Shown here piece by piece: positions 27,494 through 36,982 of a stretch of 64,000 nt of DNA. Each line of letters begins with the position of its first letter. Within the stretch, counting starts at the first letter, position 1. This stretch comes from Clostridium beijerinckii (GTDB taxonomy: Bacteria > Bacillota > Clostridia > Clostridiales > Clostridiaceae), in assembly GCF_036699995.1 (NCBI RefSeq), contig NZ_CP144906.1, forward strand, positions 3,731,001 to 3,795,000. Reading direction: 5' to 3'. Position numbers and translations under genes: made by a program. The notes beneath the pieces are model-generated. The model was not told the DNA's origin and ran no database searches. It saw only the letters and a list, made by a program, of their open reading frames with translations.

Positions 27494-28177
27494 CTACCAT
27501 TCCCTGCCCTTATCACCAGACATATTATTTTTAGTTCCACTAGGATATAATACTGAATAATGGTCCAATTTAGGATCATTTCCAGAATCCTTAAAAACAA
27601 ATAAAATCTTAAACTCGCTTCCAGATTTATAGCCTATAATCTTTTCTCCATTTGATGTAACATCATGGTCTGGCTGCCCAAAAAAGTCTTTAACATCTGA
27701 AAGTGAAATTTGTTTTAGCTGACTGTCAAATGATCTAACTTCAAAAACTTGATCACCTTTATTAGTACCAAATACAACATTCTTACTTGAATAAGTAGCA
27801 TAATTTCCTTTTGCTTCTCCTACCCAATCTGATTTATCTGCTTTTCCCCACTTTTTTTCTATATCCTGTAGAGTTGAAGTTTTTACAGGGAAATCGCAGT
27901 TAATGATCTTTCCCTCTTCAGATAATTTCTTAATATTATCAAGAACTGCTTTCTGTGCATTATTTTCAGTGTTTGACGTCCCAGCATTACTATTTTCTGA
28001 AGGAGCATCTGACTTTGAATTTTTGTCTTCACTGGTTTCACTAGTTTCACTGCTGCTTTTGCCATCATTTGCTGCATCACCTGAAGGCTTACTTGAATTC
28101 GAGCATCCTGCCATTATGGTTATAAACAAGGTCATAACAATTATCAATATTGATCTTTTATTAAAAAATAAACTCAT
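27494..28177 (-). CDS. DUF4309 (YjgB-like) lipoprotein
   Basis: A 227-residue lipoprotein. The signal sequence ends in the lipobox IMAGC, with Cys about residue 25. A long Ser/Asp/Glu/Asn-rich linker (28-75) tethers a globular domain (about 80-220) of the DUF4309 type, seen in KWGKADKSDWVGEAKGNYA and FFGQPDHDV. B. subtilis YjgB belongs here and has no firm function. It stands alone between convergent and codirectional genes. Confidence 0.8.
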   Translation of the reverse strand: MSLFFNKRSILIIVMTLFITIMAGCSNSSKPSGDAANDGKSSSETSETSEDKNSKSDAPSENSNAGTSNTENNAQKAVLDNIKKLSEEGKIINCDFPVKTSTLQDIEKKWGKADKSDWVGEAKGNYATYSSKNVVFGTNKGDQVFEVRSFDSQLKQISLSDVKDFFGQPDHDVTSNGEKIIGYKSGSEFKILFVFKDSGNDPKLDHYSVLYPSGTKNNMSGDKGREW

Positions 28178-28501
28178 ATCATTTCTTTAGGCATAGCACT
28201 GAATTTATAAATTCCTTAGCCTAAATACTCACTTCCTTTCCTTTTATATAAATATTTTAACTTAAATTCACTAAGATACCACAATTATATAATACCCATA
28301 ATTGATATTATTACTCATTAAAAAATATGGTTACTATACTTTAATTTTATCACTTTTATCATTTAAATAGGAGACTATTAATAAATAAAATTACTAATCA
28401 ACTTACTTCTATAATAAAATCTTGAGGACTTATGAGTTTCGTTACTGTAACTTTTTCCTTTTAAGAATAGTTTATAATCAATAGATGGTATTAAAATTAA
28501 A

Positions 28502-28536
28502 GCTTAGATTTTTGTTTTATACTAAAAAATCTAAGC
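28502..28536 (-). terminator. hairpin after the AbrB-like gene
   Basis: A twelve-base-pair stem GCTTAGATTTTT/AAAAATCTAAGC about 65 bases past the AbrB-like stop. The T tract on the minus strand is short. Bases 28178-28501 hold nothing I can identify beyond the lipoprotein promoter region. Confidence 0.55.
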
Positions 28537-28602
28537 CTTGATTAAATAGAATTACATCATTAATAATTTTCTTAAAACTTCATAAAATGTAATTGAATTT
28601 TC

Positions 28603-28851
28603 TTATGTATTTAATTTCTTTAATTCTTTTATACATTCTTCGCAGATAGCAACTTCTTTAAATTTGGTAACACTTTTTATATTGCCACAAAAAATACATC
28701 CAGGAGTATATTTTTTTAATATTATTTTCTTTTCTTCTTCAAAAATCTCCAAAGAGTCCTTTTCATTAATTGAAAGTAATTGCCTTGTTTCCTTTGGAAT
28801 TACTACTCTTCCGAGTTCATCGACTTTCCTTACCATTCCTGTTGCTCTCAT
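28603..28851 (-). CDS. AbrB/SpoVT-family transition regulator with a zinc-finger-like tail
   Basis: An 82-residue DNA-binding protein. The N-terminal swapped-hairpin domain has the AbrB signature MVRKVDELGRVVIPKETRQ (about 6-24). The C-terminal part holds two CxxC pairs (GCIFCGN and ICEEC), which probably bind zinc. This AbrB-plus-zinc-ribbon form is common in clostridia and sets the timing of sporulation and solvent production. Start ATG 28851, with AAGGGGGA upstream; the ATG nine bases earlier touches the ribosome site. Confidence 0.88.
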   Translation of the reverse strand: MRATGMVRKVDELGRVVIPKETRQLLSINEKDSLEIFEEEKKIILKKYTPGCIFCGNIKSVTKFKEVAICEECIKELKKLNT

Positions 28852-29020
28852 TATCAACATTCCCCCTTAACATATTATAATTCTACTATAATATATTTCG
28901 GAAATTATTTACAGTCTCATTTTTTCAAATTATGGCAAATTAATACCATTTTTTAGCTTCAAATTCTTATTATCAGCGTTATTGATAGATTTAAAATATT
29001 TTTACATTTTTCAAAAAATT

Positions 29021-30043
29021 CTATATTTTAAATAGAATAATATAATAAACTATCATGATAGTCATCCCAAGTGGAATCCCTAGCTTCATCCATTCCTTGC
29101 TGTTAATTTTTAATTTACCAGCCGAAATGATATTAGGAATATTCCCTGGAATCATCATTCCTCCACTAATAAGTAACCCCATTAACACAGCTTTAACTTG
29201 TGCCTCTGACATTTTCACACTTACTTCAGCAGCTGCTAATGTTGCATTATCAAGAACAGCTGATGACATATTAAACCAATATAAATAGCCAATATGAAGA
29301 TTTATTACATAAGTATCAATTAATATCTTAAATCCTTCTCCAAGTAATTCTAGAGCTATAATAAATAAAATAATTTTAAGTGCTCTTATGAATATTTCCT
29401 TGTTAGTTTCTTCTATAATAATTTCTTCTGTATTATTTGATTCTATTTTTTCTTGAATACCGTAAAATGCACCAATAATTCCAAGAATAAATATAGCAGG
29501 TATTATATAAATTCCATACTTATCCAAGAGGTACCAAAAACCCACATTAAGTTTTGAAACAATCATTGTGGACAATGGCTCTCCTATAGGTGTTAATACA
29601 GCTCCGATTCCAATTGAAAAACATGCAACCACATCAATATTAATTTTATTTTTTCTGCTTATCGGCAATATGCTAACTATTTCTACTAAAAGCAAAGCTG
29701 CAATAATGGCAGTTATTATGCTTGATAAAAACCCAATAATAACTATTAACAAAAATATAAAAAGTTTTAATGGTACGTATTTAAGAATATACGTAAGTGC
29801 TCCTTTTATATGAGTTGATAGAGCCTTAAATATAAATCCACCAATTAGTACTGCAACAGCTATTGTATACATAAATTTATTTTGAATAATTCCTAAAAAT
29901 AATTCTTTATTTATAGCTCCTGAAGTTATGCACGATAATACTCCTACTATAAATAAAAATATTTCAAGATTATTTTCAACTTTCTTTGATGCTATTGGTA
30001 ATACAAATGTAACTGTCAATAATAATATTAATACATAAAACAA
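29021..30043 (-). CDS. DUF1646 ion transporter
   Basis: A 340-residue membrane protein with about ten helices, matching the DUF1646 family of the ion-transporter superfamily. Gly- and Pro-rich re-entrant segments are visible: GIGAVLTPIGEPLSTMIVSK (about 147-166) and SGGMMIPGNIPNIISAGKL (about 296-314). The start is TTG at 30043, with GGAAGGGC about 12 bases upstream. A terminator-bearing leader lies between promoter and gene. DUF1646 genes are often controlled by Na+-sensing riboswitches, which points to sodium export or exchange. Confidence 0.82.
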   Translation of the reverse strand: MFYVLILLLTVTFVLPIASKKVENNLEIFLFIVGVLSCITSGAINKELFLGIIQNKFMYTIAVAVLIGGFIFKALSTHIKGALTYILKYVPLKLFIFLLIVIIGFLSSIITAIIAALLLVEIVSILPISRKNKINIDVVACFSIGIGAVLTPIGEPLSTMIVSKLNVGFWYLLDKYGIYIIPAIFILGIIGAFYGIQEKIESNNTEEIIIEETNKEIFIRALKIILFIIALELLGEGFKILIDTYVINLHIGYLYWFNMSSAVLDNATLAAAEVSVKMSEAQVKAVLMGLLISGGMMIPGNIPNIISAGKLKINSKEWMKLGIPLGMTIMIVYYIILFKI

Positions 30044-30187
30044 ATTCTAACACTGCCCTTCCGTTATAAAATGAACTTGATTGCTGCTTAATTCCTGTTA
30101 GATTTTTACCCTAGTTAATAAATTTACAAATGATATTAAGTTAATCTTACCATTTTAATTTAGCACTTTAGCTAGATATAGTGATAT

Positions 30188-30291
30188 AAAAAAAGCAGGA
30201 AACTCAAATAAGAGTTTCCCACCCTGGAAACAAACTTCTTGGAATCAAGTGCAAACTTGTCCAACCGATAAAAAAATATTCTATTAAATCT
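30188..30291 (-). promoter_or_regulatory. riboswitch-like leader of the DUF1646 gene, candidate Na+-I (DUF1646 motif)
   Basis: On the minus strand the leader folds in two exclusive ways. A terminator stem GGAAACTC/GAGTTTCC (30198-30219) with a T7 run shares the six bases at 30214-30219 with an alternative stem GTTTCC/GGAAAC (30214-30231). Upstream, GGACAAGT-TTGC-ACTTGATTCC makes a further hairpin. A leader of this kind before a DUF1646 gene fits the DUF1646 RNA motif, reported as the Na+-I riboswitch. I recall the association but cannot check the consensus base by base. Confidence 0.7.
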
Positions 30292-30297
30292 TCCAAA

Positions 30298-30326
30298 ATT
30301 ATAGCATATATTTTATAAAACTTCAA
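30298..30326 (-). promoter_or_regulatory. promoter of the DUF1646 leader
   Basis: On the minus strand TTGAAG and TATAAT are 17 bases apart, with an extended -10 TGC. The RNA would start near 30291, just before the switchable hairpins. Confidence 0.7.
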
Positions 30327-30467
30327 ATAAAATATATAATCCTAATTTATTCACAAAAATATAAAAATCATGCTTTACAGGGCTGCATAAGTGATTTTTA
30401 ATGACTTAATATTTTCACCAATTGCATTTAAAAAGCGTGGATTTAATAAAAGATCTACGGTAATTTT

Positions 30468-33400
30468 CTATAAATAAATATCTGAAAATTCTACATGTGT
30501 AGTTTGTATTAGACGATTTCCTGAGAACTCTACCACTTCTCTTTCACCTTTCTCTTGAACTATGCTTTCACTAGGAAGAAATATTGAGAAAGTACTTCCT
30601 CTTCCAACCTTACTTTTAAGAGATATGGTTCCGCCAATTGCTTCAACAAATTTCTTCACTAAAGATAAACCTATTCCAGTTCCTTCTGCTTGTCTTGATA
30701 AAGAACTATCAACCTGACCAAACCTTTCAAAAATTATATCAGCTTTATCCTGAGGTATTCCTATACCTTTATCTTTAACTTCAATGCAAATCCCATCTCT
30801 TCTTGAGAGAATTTTTACACTAATTGATTTTCCTTCTGGTGTAAATTTAATGGCATTTGATAAGAGATTAAGTAATATTCTTTCATACTTTTCATCATCT
30901 ATTCCAACAATCTTTTGTTTAACGGATGATGAAAATATTATATCAATACTCTTTTGACTAGCATAAGTATATACCGAATCAACAATAGCCTTAGTCATAA
31001 ATATTATATCTATGTTGCTTTTATTAACTTTTATTCTTCCTGCATTAGCTCTAGTAATATCCAATATATTATTTACTAGTCTTAGCTGCCTAAATGAATT
31101 TAATCTTATCATCCCTAAGTACTTTTTGAGCCTGTCCGATAATTCTTCACTGCAAAAATAATCTATTGCTTGAATAGCAGAATTTATAACATTAAGAGGT
31201 GTTCTAAACTCATGGGATATAAGTGATAAAAACTCATCTTTCATTTCTAATGCTTTTTCAAGAGTCTCATTTTTTTCTCGTTCAGCTTCCAAAAGCTTGA
31301 TTTGAGTTTCTTCTAAAGCTTTCTGATTTTCCATAAAATCTGATATATCTCTGCTATTAAGAATTCCATAAGCAAAGTTTCCTTCTTTATTAAAGACAGG
31401 AGCTCCACTCACGGAAACATATTGTTCACACTCCCCTATTTTTATCTTCATAAAGTATTCTTTAACGTATTCTCCACGTATAATCTTACAATGTGGTATA
31501 TCTTCTACCATAATCTCATATCCATCTAAATCTAAAAACTTTTTGTTTGTATCATTTGGATGATTATAATCCCAATAATAGCTCATTCTTTTTTGTGCCA
31601 TCTTATTTTTCAAGAAAATTTCGCCATCTTTATTAAAAACATAAATTGAATCTTGCATATTATCAAGAATGGCCTGTAACTGCTCTTTTTGCTCTAATAT
31701 TTTTCTTTCATTATTGAAACGCTCCGTAATATCATGAGCAGAAATCAATTTTGCAATTAAATTTTTTCTATCATCATATATAGGGCAAGCGCTTACACTA
31801 TAATGAATAGTTTTATCTGGTCTTTTAGCTGTAATAAAGAAGTTTTTAATACTCTCACCATTCTTTAACTTAATACCTGGTAGATCATTTACTTCAAGCA
31901 GATTTCCATCTTTATCATAATATTTAGTATCTTTGCACGTATCGCCAACGCTTTTATATCCATTAATATCATATATAAATTTTTCTGATTCTTTATTTAA
32001 TAAAGTTACACTTTTATCTGGATTAAACAAAAACATTCCATCCGATGCACTGCTAATAATTGCTTCAAGCTTTTTGTTTTGTTGTTCTATAAGCATCTGC
32101 GCTTCAATATCATGTGTAATATCGCGACTGCAAATAACTGCAAATTTTATATTTCCATTGCTATCATAAATAGGTCTTCCATTTAAACTAATATGTTTTG
32201 TTTTAGTCGCATTTTTTAGAGTCATTCTATCATTTATAACTACTTCTCCCCTAAATACTTTTGAAATAGTCATTTCTTCTTTAGGAATCTCGCCTCCATT
32301 TAAATTATAAAACTTATAATGATTGGGATTACTAATTTTTCTAAGATTAGTAATCTTAAAATATTCTTCAGCAGATTTATTAGTTAAATAACAATTTTTA
32401 TTACTATCATAAATAACCAAAGCATCATCTATACTTTGTATAATCTCATCTAATTCAGCTTTTTGATGCTTAATTTCCTCTTCTAACCTCTTCCTTTCGG
32501 TTATATCACGATTAGTTTCAAGTACTACTAACTGTCCATATTCATCGACAAAAATTTGATGACTTGTTTCAATGATAAGTTTTGTTCCATCTTTTTTAGT
32601 ATGCTCTATTTCACCGCTCCATACCCCGTCCTCTAGCATACTCTCCTTAATAGTTTTTATATCTACTGAATGAACAGTTTTTAATAAATCATGACTTATG
32701 CAGCCAACAGCCTCATCACTGGTATAGCCATACATAAGCTCTGCACCTTTATTCCAATAAGTAATAATTCCATTTAATTTCCAAGCGAAAATAGCTTCTC
32801 TTGATAAGTTCAACATGTCTGCCTGTCGTTTTAACGTATAATTCTGCTGTTTAATTATTTCTGCCTGTTCCTCAATTTTTTTTCTATGAACGACCTGTTC
32901 AGTTATTTCTGTAAGCATTACAACGCAATATTTCATTTCACCATCTTCAAAAATAGGTATTAATGATATTCTCCAATAGGTAATTCCCCTACTAAAACCG
33001 TCATACTCATATTCATCTATGTTGCATGCACACCTTGTTCTAAGTAAATTATCCCATAGCCTTTCATATGCACTCCCCTTAAAGCCTGTCGTGAATTCTG
33101 ATATATGTTTTCCTATACAATTTTCTATTTTATTAAAAGGCTCATCCATAAAACTCACATACTTCTCATTAGTTTTAAGAAGCGTCATATCTGGAAGACT
33201 ATATACTCCTACTCCATAATAATTATTTAAAATTAATTCATTTAAAAATGAATGTTTAATTTCAATATTAGAATTCATTTTTTCACTAAAGATATATATA
33301 TCTTTTTCTTTCTCACATATTACTTTTATATTAACAAATTTAACTCCTAAAGATTTCGTGAACAAAAAATAGTTGATCTTCTCATCAATATCGCTAGTAT

Positions 33401-33578
33401 TAATGTTTGGACCAACCCTTAATTTTTCAAATACATTAATTATGCTACTATTTAATAATTCCTCATACCTATACTCTGTTAATTCTATAAACTGTGTACT
33501 AACATCAACAATCAAATCATTTTCTATAACTAGAAAAATTGAACTTTTCATATATTCATTAAGCTTTTCTTCTTTCAT
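30468..33578 (-). CDS. multi-PAS sensor histidine kinase
   Basis: A 1036-residue soluble kinase. About six PAS/PAC sensor units fill residues 10-760 (for example REAIFAWKLNGIITYWNKGA and VTLLNKESEKFI), followed by a short coiled coil and the transmitter. His789 is in [15 protein letters not shown], and the HATPase has [21 protein letters not shown] and [12 protein letters not shown]. No membrane segment and no receiver domain are present, so it must use a separate response regulator. Its last 258 residues are close to those of the kinase at 55471, down to the final FSDIYL. GGGGGTGTCATAG precedes the ATG. The ligands of the PAS domains are unknown. Confidence 0.92.
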   Translation of the reverse strand: MKEEKLNEYMKSSIFLVIENDLIVDVSTQFIELTEYRYEELLNSSIINVFEKLRVGPNINTSDIDEKINYFLFTKSLGVKFVNIKVICEKEKDIYIFSEKMNSNIEIKHSFLNELILNNYYGVGVYSLPDMTLLKTNEKYVSFMDEPFNKIENCIGKHISEFTTGFKGSAYERLWDNLLRTRCACNIDEYEYDGFSRGITYWRISLIPIFEDGEMKYCVVMLTEITEQVVHRKKIEEQAEIIKQQNYTLKRQADMLNLSREAIFAWKLNGIITYWNKGAELMYGYTSDEAVGCISHDLLKTVHSVDIKTIKESMLEDGVWSGEIEHTKKDGTKLIIETSHQIFVDEYGQLVVLETNRDITERKRLEEEIKHQKAELDEIIQSIDDALVIYDSNKNCYLTNKSAEEYFKITNLRKISNPNHYKFYNLNGGEIPKEEMTISKVFRGEVVINDRMTLKNATKTKHISLNGRPIYDSNGNIKFAVICSRDITHDIEAQMLIEQQNKKLEAIISSASDGMFLFNPDKSVTLLNKESEKFIYDINGYKSVGDTCKDTKYYDKDGNLLEVNDLPGIKLKNGESIKNFFITAKRPDKTIHYSVSACPIYDDRKNLIAKLISAHDITERFNNERKILEQKEQLQAILDNMQDSIYVFNKDGEIFLKNKMAQKRMSYYWDYNHPNDTNKKFLDLDGYEIMVEDIPHCKIIRGEYVKEYFMKIKIGECEQYVSVSGAPVFNKEGNFAYGILNSRDISDFMENQKALEETQIKLLEAEREKNETLEKALEMKDEFLSLISHEFRTPLNVINSAIQAIDYFCSEELSDRLKKYLGMIRLNSFRQLRLVNNILDITRANAGRIKVNKSNIDIIFMTKAIVDSVYTYASQKSIDIIFSSSVKQKIVGIDDEKYERILLNLLSNAIKFTPEGKSISVKILSRRDGICIEVKDKGIGIPQDKADIIFERFGQVDSSLSRQAEGTGIGLSLVKKFVEAIGGTISLKSKVGRGSTFSIFLPSESIVQEKGEREVVEFSGNRLIQTTHVEFSDIYL

Positions 33579-33696
33579 CTATGACACCCCCATTGCTAAT
33601 AACAATTATCATTAGTTATAATATTCGCATAGGGATATTTTAGCATAATATGACATATTTTTCTACAAAACTACTTAAAAAGTAGAATTATTACTC

Positions 33697-34047
33697 TTAT
33701 TTACGTTTACCGTCTTTATCAAATACTTTTCTTAAATGGATCTCTGTATAAAATATTGATATTAAAACAATTATTAAAGATCCCATAACACATGTTATAT
33801 TTGATCTTCCTGGATTATTCCCATATAAAAAAGTTATCGTGATGGAAAAAATTATTGATATAACTGCGCCTAATATCATCATTGTTCCACTATAGCTATT
33901 TGCTTCTTTCCATACATCATTGTTTTTCTTTGAAAAAGAAGTTCTATATCCATAAAAATTATTTACCTCTTTGGGAGGCCACAATTTTAATATAAGTCCA
34001 ACAACAAGAAATACTATGCTTGGTCCTAAGTTACCTAATATCTCCAT
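33697..34047 (-). CDS. SdpI-family membrane protein
   Basis: A 116-residue protein with three membrane helices. The loop after helix 1 carries the SdpI/YhfL family motif FYGYRTSFSKKNNDVWKEAN (about 30-50). SdpI is the immunity and signalling protein for the SDP toxin of B. subtilis; short homologues like this are common and not tied to a toxin. I see no SdpC-like toxin gene here. Start ATG 34047, with GGAGGG upstream; the ATG at 34062 is part of the ribosome site. It follows the YbaK gene by 20 bases. Confidence 0.82.
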   Translation of the reverse strand: MEILGNLGPSIVFLVVGLILKLWPPKEVNNFYGYRTSFSKKNNDVWKEANSYSGTMMILGAVISIIFSITITFLYGNNPGRSNITCVMGSLIIVLISIFYTEIHLRKVFDKDGKRK

Positions 34048-34067
34048 AAAACTTCCCTCCATTTAAG

Positions 34068-34562
34068 CTATATCTCTATATATTTAAATTCATTTTTACG
34101 CCACAAAATAAATTTTTCAAAATCTTTATAAGAAATTCCTATGGTCGCTGTATTTACATTAGGATGAAAATTAACAATATCCTGATTAGCTAAATCTTTA
34201 TCTACTAATACTATAACCTCTCTATTAGAATCGTTTATTAATCCAAAAGGAGTAACGGATCCTGGTGTTAGCTTTAAATATTTATATAAACGTTCTTCTG
34301 ATGCAAATGATAACCGAGTACTGCCAATTTGCTTATCTAAAGCCTTTAAATCAACTCTCTTATTTTCATCTAAAACAACTAAGTAATGGGTATCTCCTTT
34401 TCTATTCCTAATAAAAAGATTTTTACAATGACCTCCTGGGATATCGATATCTAAATTTTTGGCTTCTTCAACTGTATATATTGGATTATGCTCATATTTA
34501 GTGTACTTAATACATAATAAATCTAATATTTCATATACTTTCTGCTCGTTTGTAATACTCAT
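34068..34562 (-). CDS. YbaK/ProX-type aminoacyl-tRNA deacylase
   Basis: A 164-residue editing-domain protein. Family features are seen: YTVEEAKNLDIDIPGGHCKNLFIRN is split by the GGH.KNLF block (about 38-48), DLKALDKQIG, and TPGSVTPFGLIND (about 96-108), which forms the substrate pocket. Such enzymes hydrolyse mischarged tRNA, for instance Ala-tRNAPro (ProX/PrdX) or Cys-tRNAPro (YbaK). The PGSVTPFGL block favours the PrdX/ProX side. GAGAAAA precedes the ATG. Confidence 0.87.
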   Translation of the reverse strand: MSITNEQKVYEILDLLCIKYTKYEHNPIYTVEEAKNLDIDIPGGHCKNLFIRNRKGDTHYLVVLDENKRVDLKALDKQIGSTRLSFASEERLYKYLKLTPGSVTPFGLINDSNREVIVLVDKDLANQDIVNFHPNVNTATIGISYKDFEKFILWRKNEFKYIEI

Positions 34563-34756
34563 TTTTTCTCCTTTTCTATAAGACTATATACACGTTCTCT
34601 TATAACTGCAGCATATTTTTTAACCTTCAAAATTATTTCCGTATTTATTTCAAACTAATCTTCTATTATTCATTAATTATATGTACTATCTTTAGGAAGG
34701 TAAGATAAATTAAAGCATATCCTCCCTCACTAAAGATCAATCTCTAACTTAAAGCA

Positions 34757-35419
34757 CTAATATGCAAATTTTATTGTATTTAACATACTTTCAAAAGATG
34801 TCATATTTTCATCTGATATTTTTCCACGTTGCATAAGTGTAAATAAATATGCTTTGTTACTATTACAAATTATTGCTTGTTCTACTTGTACATCCATTCC
34901 TTTAAAATTATAAGAATAATTTAGCGTTAACACATTATTATTATTAAATTTACGCTCTTTAATTTGTAAATTATTTATATCTGAGCGATTTTTTATATAA
35001 GTTTCTGCTGAATTAAAATAAACCTCTTCTGAATATCCCTCCATGCCATCTATAACCAAGTTCACATTAGTCCCCTGATTATCTAGATAGTAAATATCAG
35101 CTCCTTTTAAAGTCGTTTTAGTCCAATTTGAAGGATATGAAACTGAAATCTTATCAGATTTAGTTTCTAGACCTGTCCAATCCCCATTATTGCTTAAAAC
35201 ATATCCATCAATAACTGTGTTTTTAGCCATATAACCGCTAGCATAAAAATAATACCATTTTCCTTCTATCTTTTTCCAGCCTGTAGAATATGAACCACCT
35301 TCTGTATACCACCATCCAGTGCTATCATTCTTCCATTCTGCACTCGCGCTTATCGGAGTTATCGCTAATACTGAAACCGCTATTAGTGATCCTGCTATTA
35401 ATTTTTTTAATTTTACCAT
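34757..35419 (-). CDS. secreted wall-binding protein with PsbP-like domain
   Basis: A 220-residue exported protein. The signal peptide is MVKLKKLIAGSLIAVSVLAI with a cut after ASA. One or two cell-wall-binding repeats follow (GWWYTEGG, GWKKIEGKWYYFYASGYM), then a 130-residue domain (about 85-215) with YPSNWTKTTLKG and AYLFTLMQRGKISDE, similar to PsbP/DUF1795-type folds. Function unknown. I chose ATG 35419 (TAGGGGGAATAATA upstream) over the longer frame. It is a relative of the protein at 17735 in signal peptide and repeats. Confidence 0.8.
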   Translation of the reverse strand: MVKLKKLIAGSLIAVSVLAITPISASAEWKNDSTGWWYTEGGSYSTGWKKIEGKWYYFYASGYMAKNTVIDGYVLSNNGDWTGLETKSDKISVSYPSNWTKTTLKGADIYYLDNQGTNVNLVIDGMEGYSEEVYFNSAETYIKNRSDINNLQIKERKFNNNNVLTLNYSYNFKGMDVQVEQAIICNSNKAYLFTLMQRGKISDENMTSFESMLNTIKFAY

Positions 35420-35681
35420 TATTATTCCCCCTAAGTTCTTATAATATATAAGTTCCATTTAATAATCTTTCTAATCATTAAGGTTATTCCTTTTCATACT
35501 TCCGCTTTAAAAGTTTAACTTTGATTGATAAATTTTTAGAACTCATATATAATTTTATCTTACTTTTGTCCTTTGTCAAATATTCCAAGTGATAGAATTA
35601 AATAGTAGTTGTTAGTTATTGAGTGTAGTAAAAGGTTAAAATCCATGAATATATAATTTCCAAATTTCATTTAATGCAAAC

Positions 35682-35736
35682 AAAAAAAGACCAGGCTTAA
35701 TGCTTACATAATATACATAAACATTAGGTCTGGTTT
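35682..35736 (-). terminator. terminator of the tail operon
   Basis: A long stem (ACCAGACCTAATG paired with CATTAAGCCTGGT, with two G-T or mismatched pairs) is followed on the minus strand by TTTTTTT. It lies 90 bases past the holin stop and closes the whole tail operon. Confidence 0.85.
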
Positions 35737-35825
35737 GAAAATAATTAGTAATAAATGATTTTTATTAAAGCCATATTTATTCAATATTTTGTATTACTAA
35801 TTGTAACTATATTCTATTATAAGAT

Positions 35826-36212
35826 TTATTGTGCTTTCGAATCTTTTGTTAACATATCTCTGCCTTTATTAACTTCTCCAGCTATAGTTTGCCTTAAAAA
35901 TTCTAAATTTTCTTTAGATACTCCTGGAATGCGCTCCATAAGTACCTTATCAAATTCATCTGCCTTTGATGTTAAAAGCCCAGTTGCGTTTTCTGTGATT
36001 CTAAATTTCTCTTCTACTATATTCCACACTTCTTTAGCAGTATTTATTTCTTCCTGATGCTCATTTATCTTTATTTTTTGGCTTATTTCACTTTTCTTCT
36101 GAATAAAGAAATCTATTATTGAATTTCCAACCTGCTTAATTATCACTGCTAAAATTGCCACTACTGAAGTATCTACTATAGGTAAAATTTGATTAATTAA
36201 TATTTCTTTCAT
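35826..36212 (-). CDS. LLH-family phage holin
   Basis: A 128-residue protein. A single N-terminal membrane helix (IVDTSVVAILAVIIKQVGNS, about 12-32) is followed by a long charged helix and a C-terminal segment (LMERIPGVSKENLEFLRQTI) typical of the phage holin LLH family. Holins release the particles by opening the membrane. It is the last gene of the tail operon, 15 bases after the XhlA gene. Confidence 0.82.
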   Translation of the reverse strand: MKEILINQILPIVDTSVVAILAVIIKQVGNSIIDFFIQKKSEISQKIKINEHQEEINTAKEVWNIVEEKFRITENATGLLTSKADEFDKVLMERIPGVSKENLEFLRQTIAGEVNKGRDMLTKDSKAQ

Positions 36213-36227
36213 TATTATCCCTCTCCT

Positions 36228-36461
36228 TTACCTTAAGATCTTGGTTTCAATTGCAAAAAAGAGGAAGCTTATTAAAGCTCCTCCTATTGCAGTTATAAAC
36301 CACTTCATCATATTTGTTAGTGATTTAATATTTTCACATAAATTCTTCAATTCTGTCTTAAGTTCCCTTGAATCTTGCTCAAGCTTATCTAATCTCTCTC
36401 CATGATTATTAAGTCTTCTTTCATATGTTTCAATTTTATCCTTAATCAATTCCTCATTCAT
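36228..36461 (-). CDS. XhlA-like haemolysin/holin partner
   Basis: A 77-residue protein with an N-terminal coiled coil (ERRLNNHGERLDKLEQD) and one C-terminal membrane helix (MKWFITAIGGALISFLFFAI), the XhlA pattern. In PBSX, XhlA acts with the holin XhlB in lysis. Here it stands directly before the LLH holin. The 290 bases upstream to 36751 hold no gene I can support. Confidence 0.85.
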   Translation of the reverse strand: MNEELIKDKIETYERRLNNHGERLDKLEQDSRELKTELKNLCENIKSLTNMMKWFITAIGGALISFLFFAIETKILR

Positions 36462-36751
36462 GTATTACTTCCTTTCTATTAAAAATAAGTATTAGCTTTC
36501 TAATATATAGGACACTAAAAATATTTCCTAGCATTATTACATTCCATGATATACTGTAAAAAACAGAAGTGGTTAAGCCACACTCTCTCTTAATCATATT
36601 TTTATAAACTAACTTCAACTTAGGCATTGATATAACTAGCTTTCAAAATCCAAGTTTTTTATATTTTTCTAAACAAAAATAAAAAAAGATTATTTACTTA
36701 AATGATAATCTTTTACTTGGATTTTTATTTGATTTCATGCATAATTTTTTC

Positions 36752-36982
36752 CTATGATGTAGTAGCATTTGTTTCAAAGCTATTAGTTGTAGCTGTATTA
36801 TCTACTGGCACTATTAATGCAGTAAAATCCGCATATTGCTCTGCTGTAATTTTATCTCCTGCTAAAAATATATCCATTGTTTCTTGAATACTAACGAAGT
36901 TTTGTCCTTGCTTGTCCTTTGTTAATTCAGCATTAATCCTATTATTTAGTATTCTTCCTAATAATTCTTGCATCTTTGTCAT
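36752..36982 (-). CDS. small tail-operon protein
   Basis: A 76-residue acidic protein beginning MTKMQELLGRILNNRIN. It has the look of the small genes that follow tail-fibre genes in clostridial phages, but I know no function. GGAGGAATTTAA precedes the ATG, and it abuts the previous gene with no gap. Confidence 0.6.
   Translation of the reverse strand: MTKMQELLGRILNNRINAELTKDKQGQNFVSIQETMDIFLAGDKITAEQYADFTALIVPVDNTATTNSFETNATTS

Noticed and set aside
33697..34047. Toxin-immunity pair of SDP type
   Set aside because: Only the SdpI-like protein is present; no SdpC-like toxin or SdpAB maturation genes nearby.
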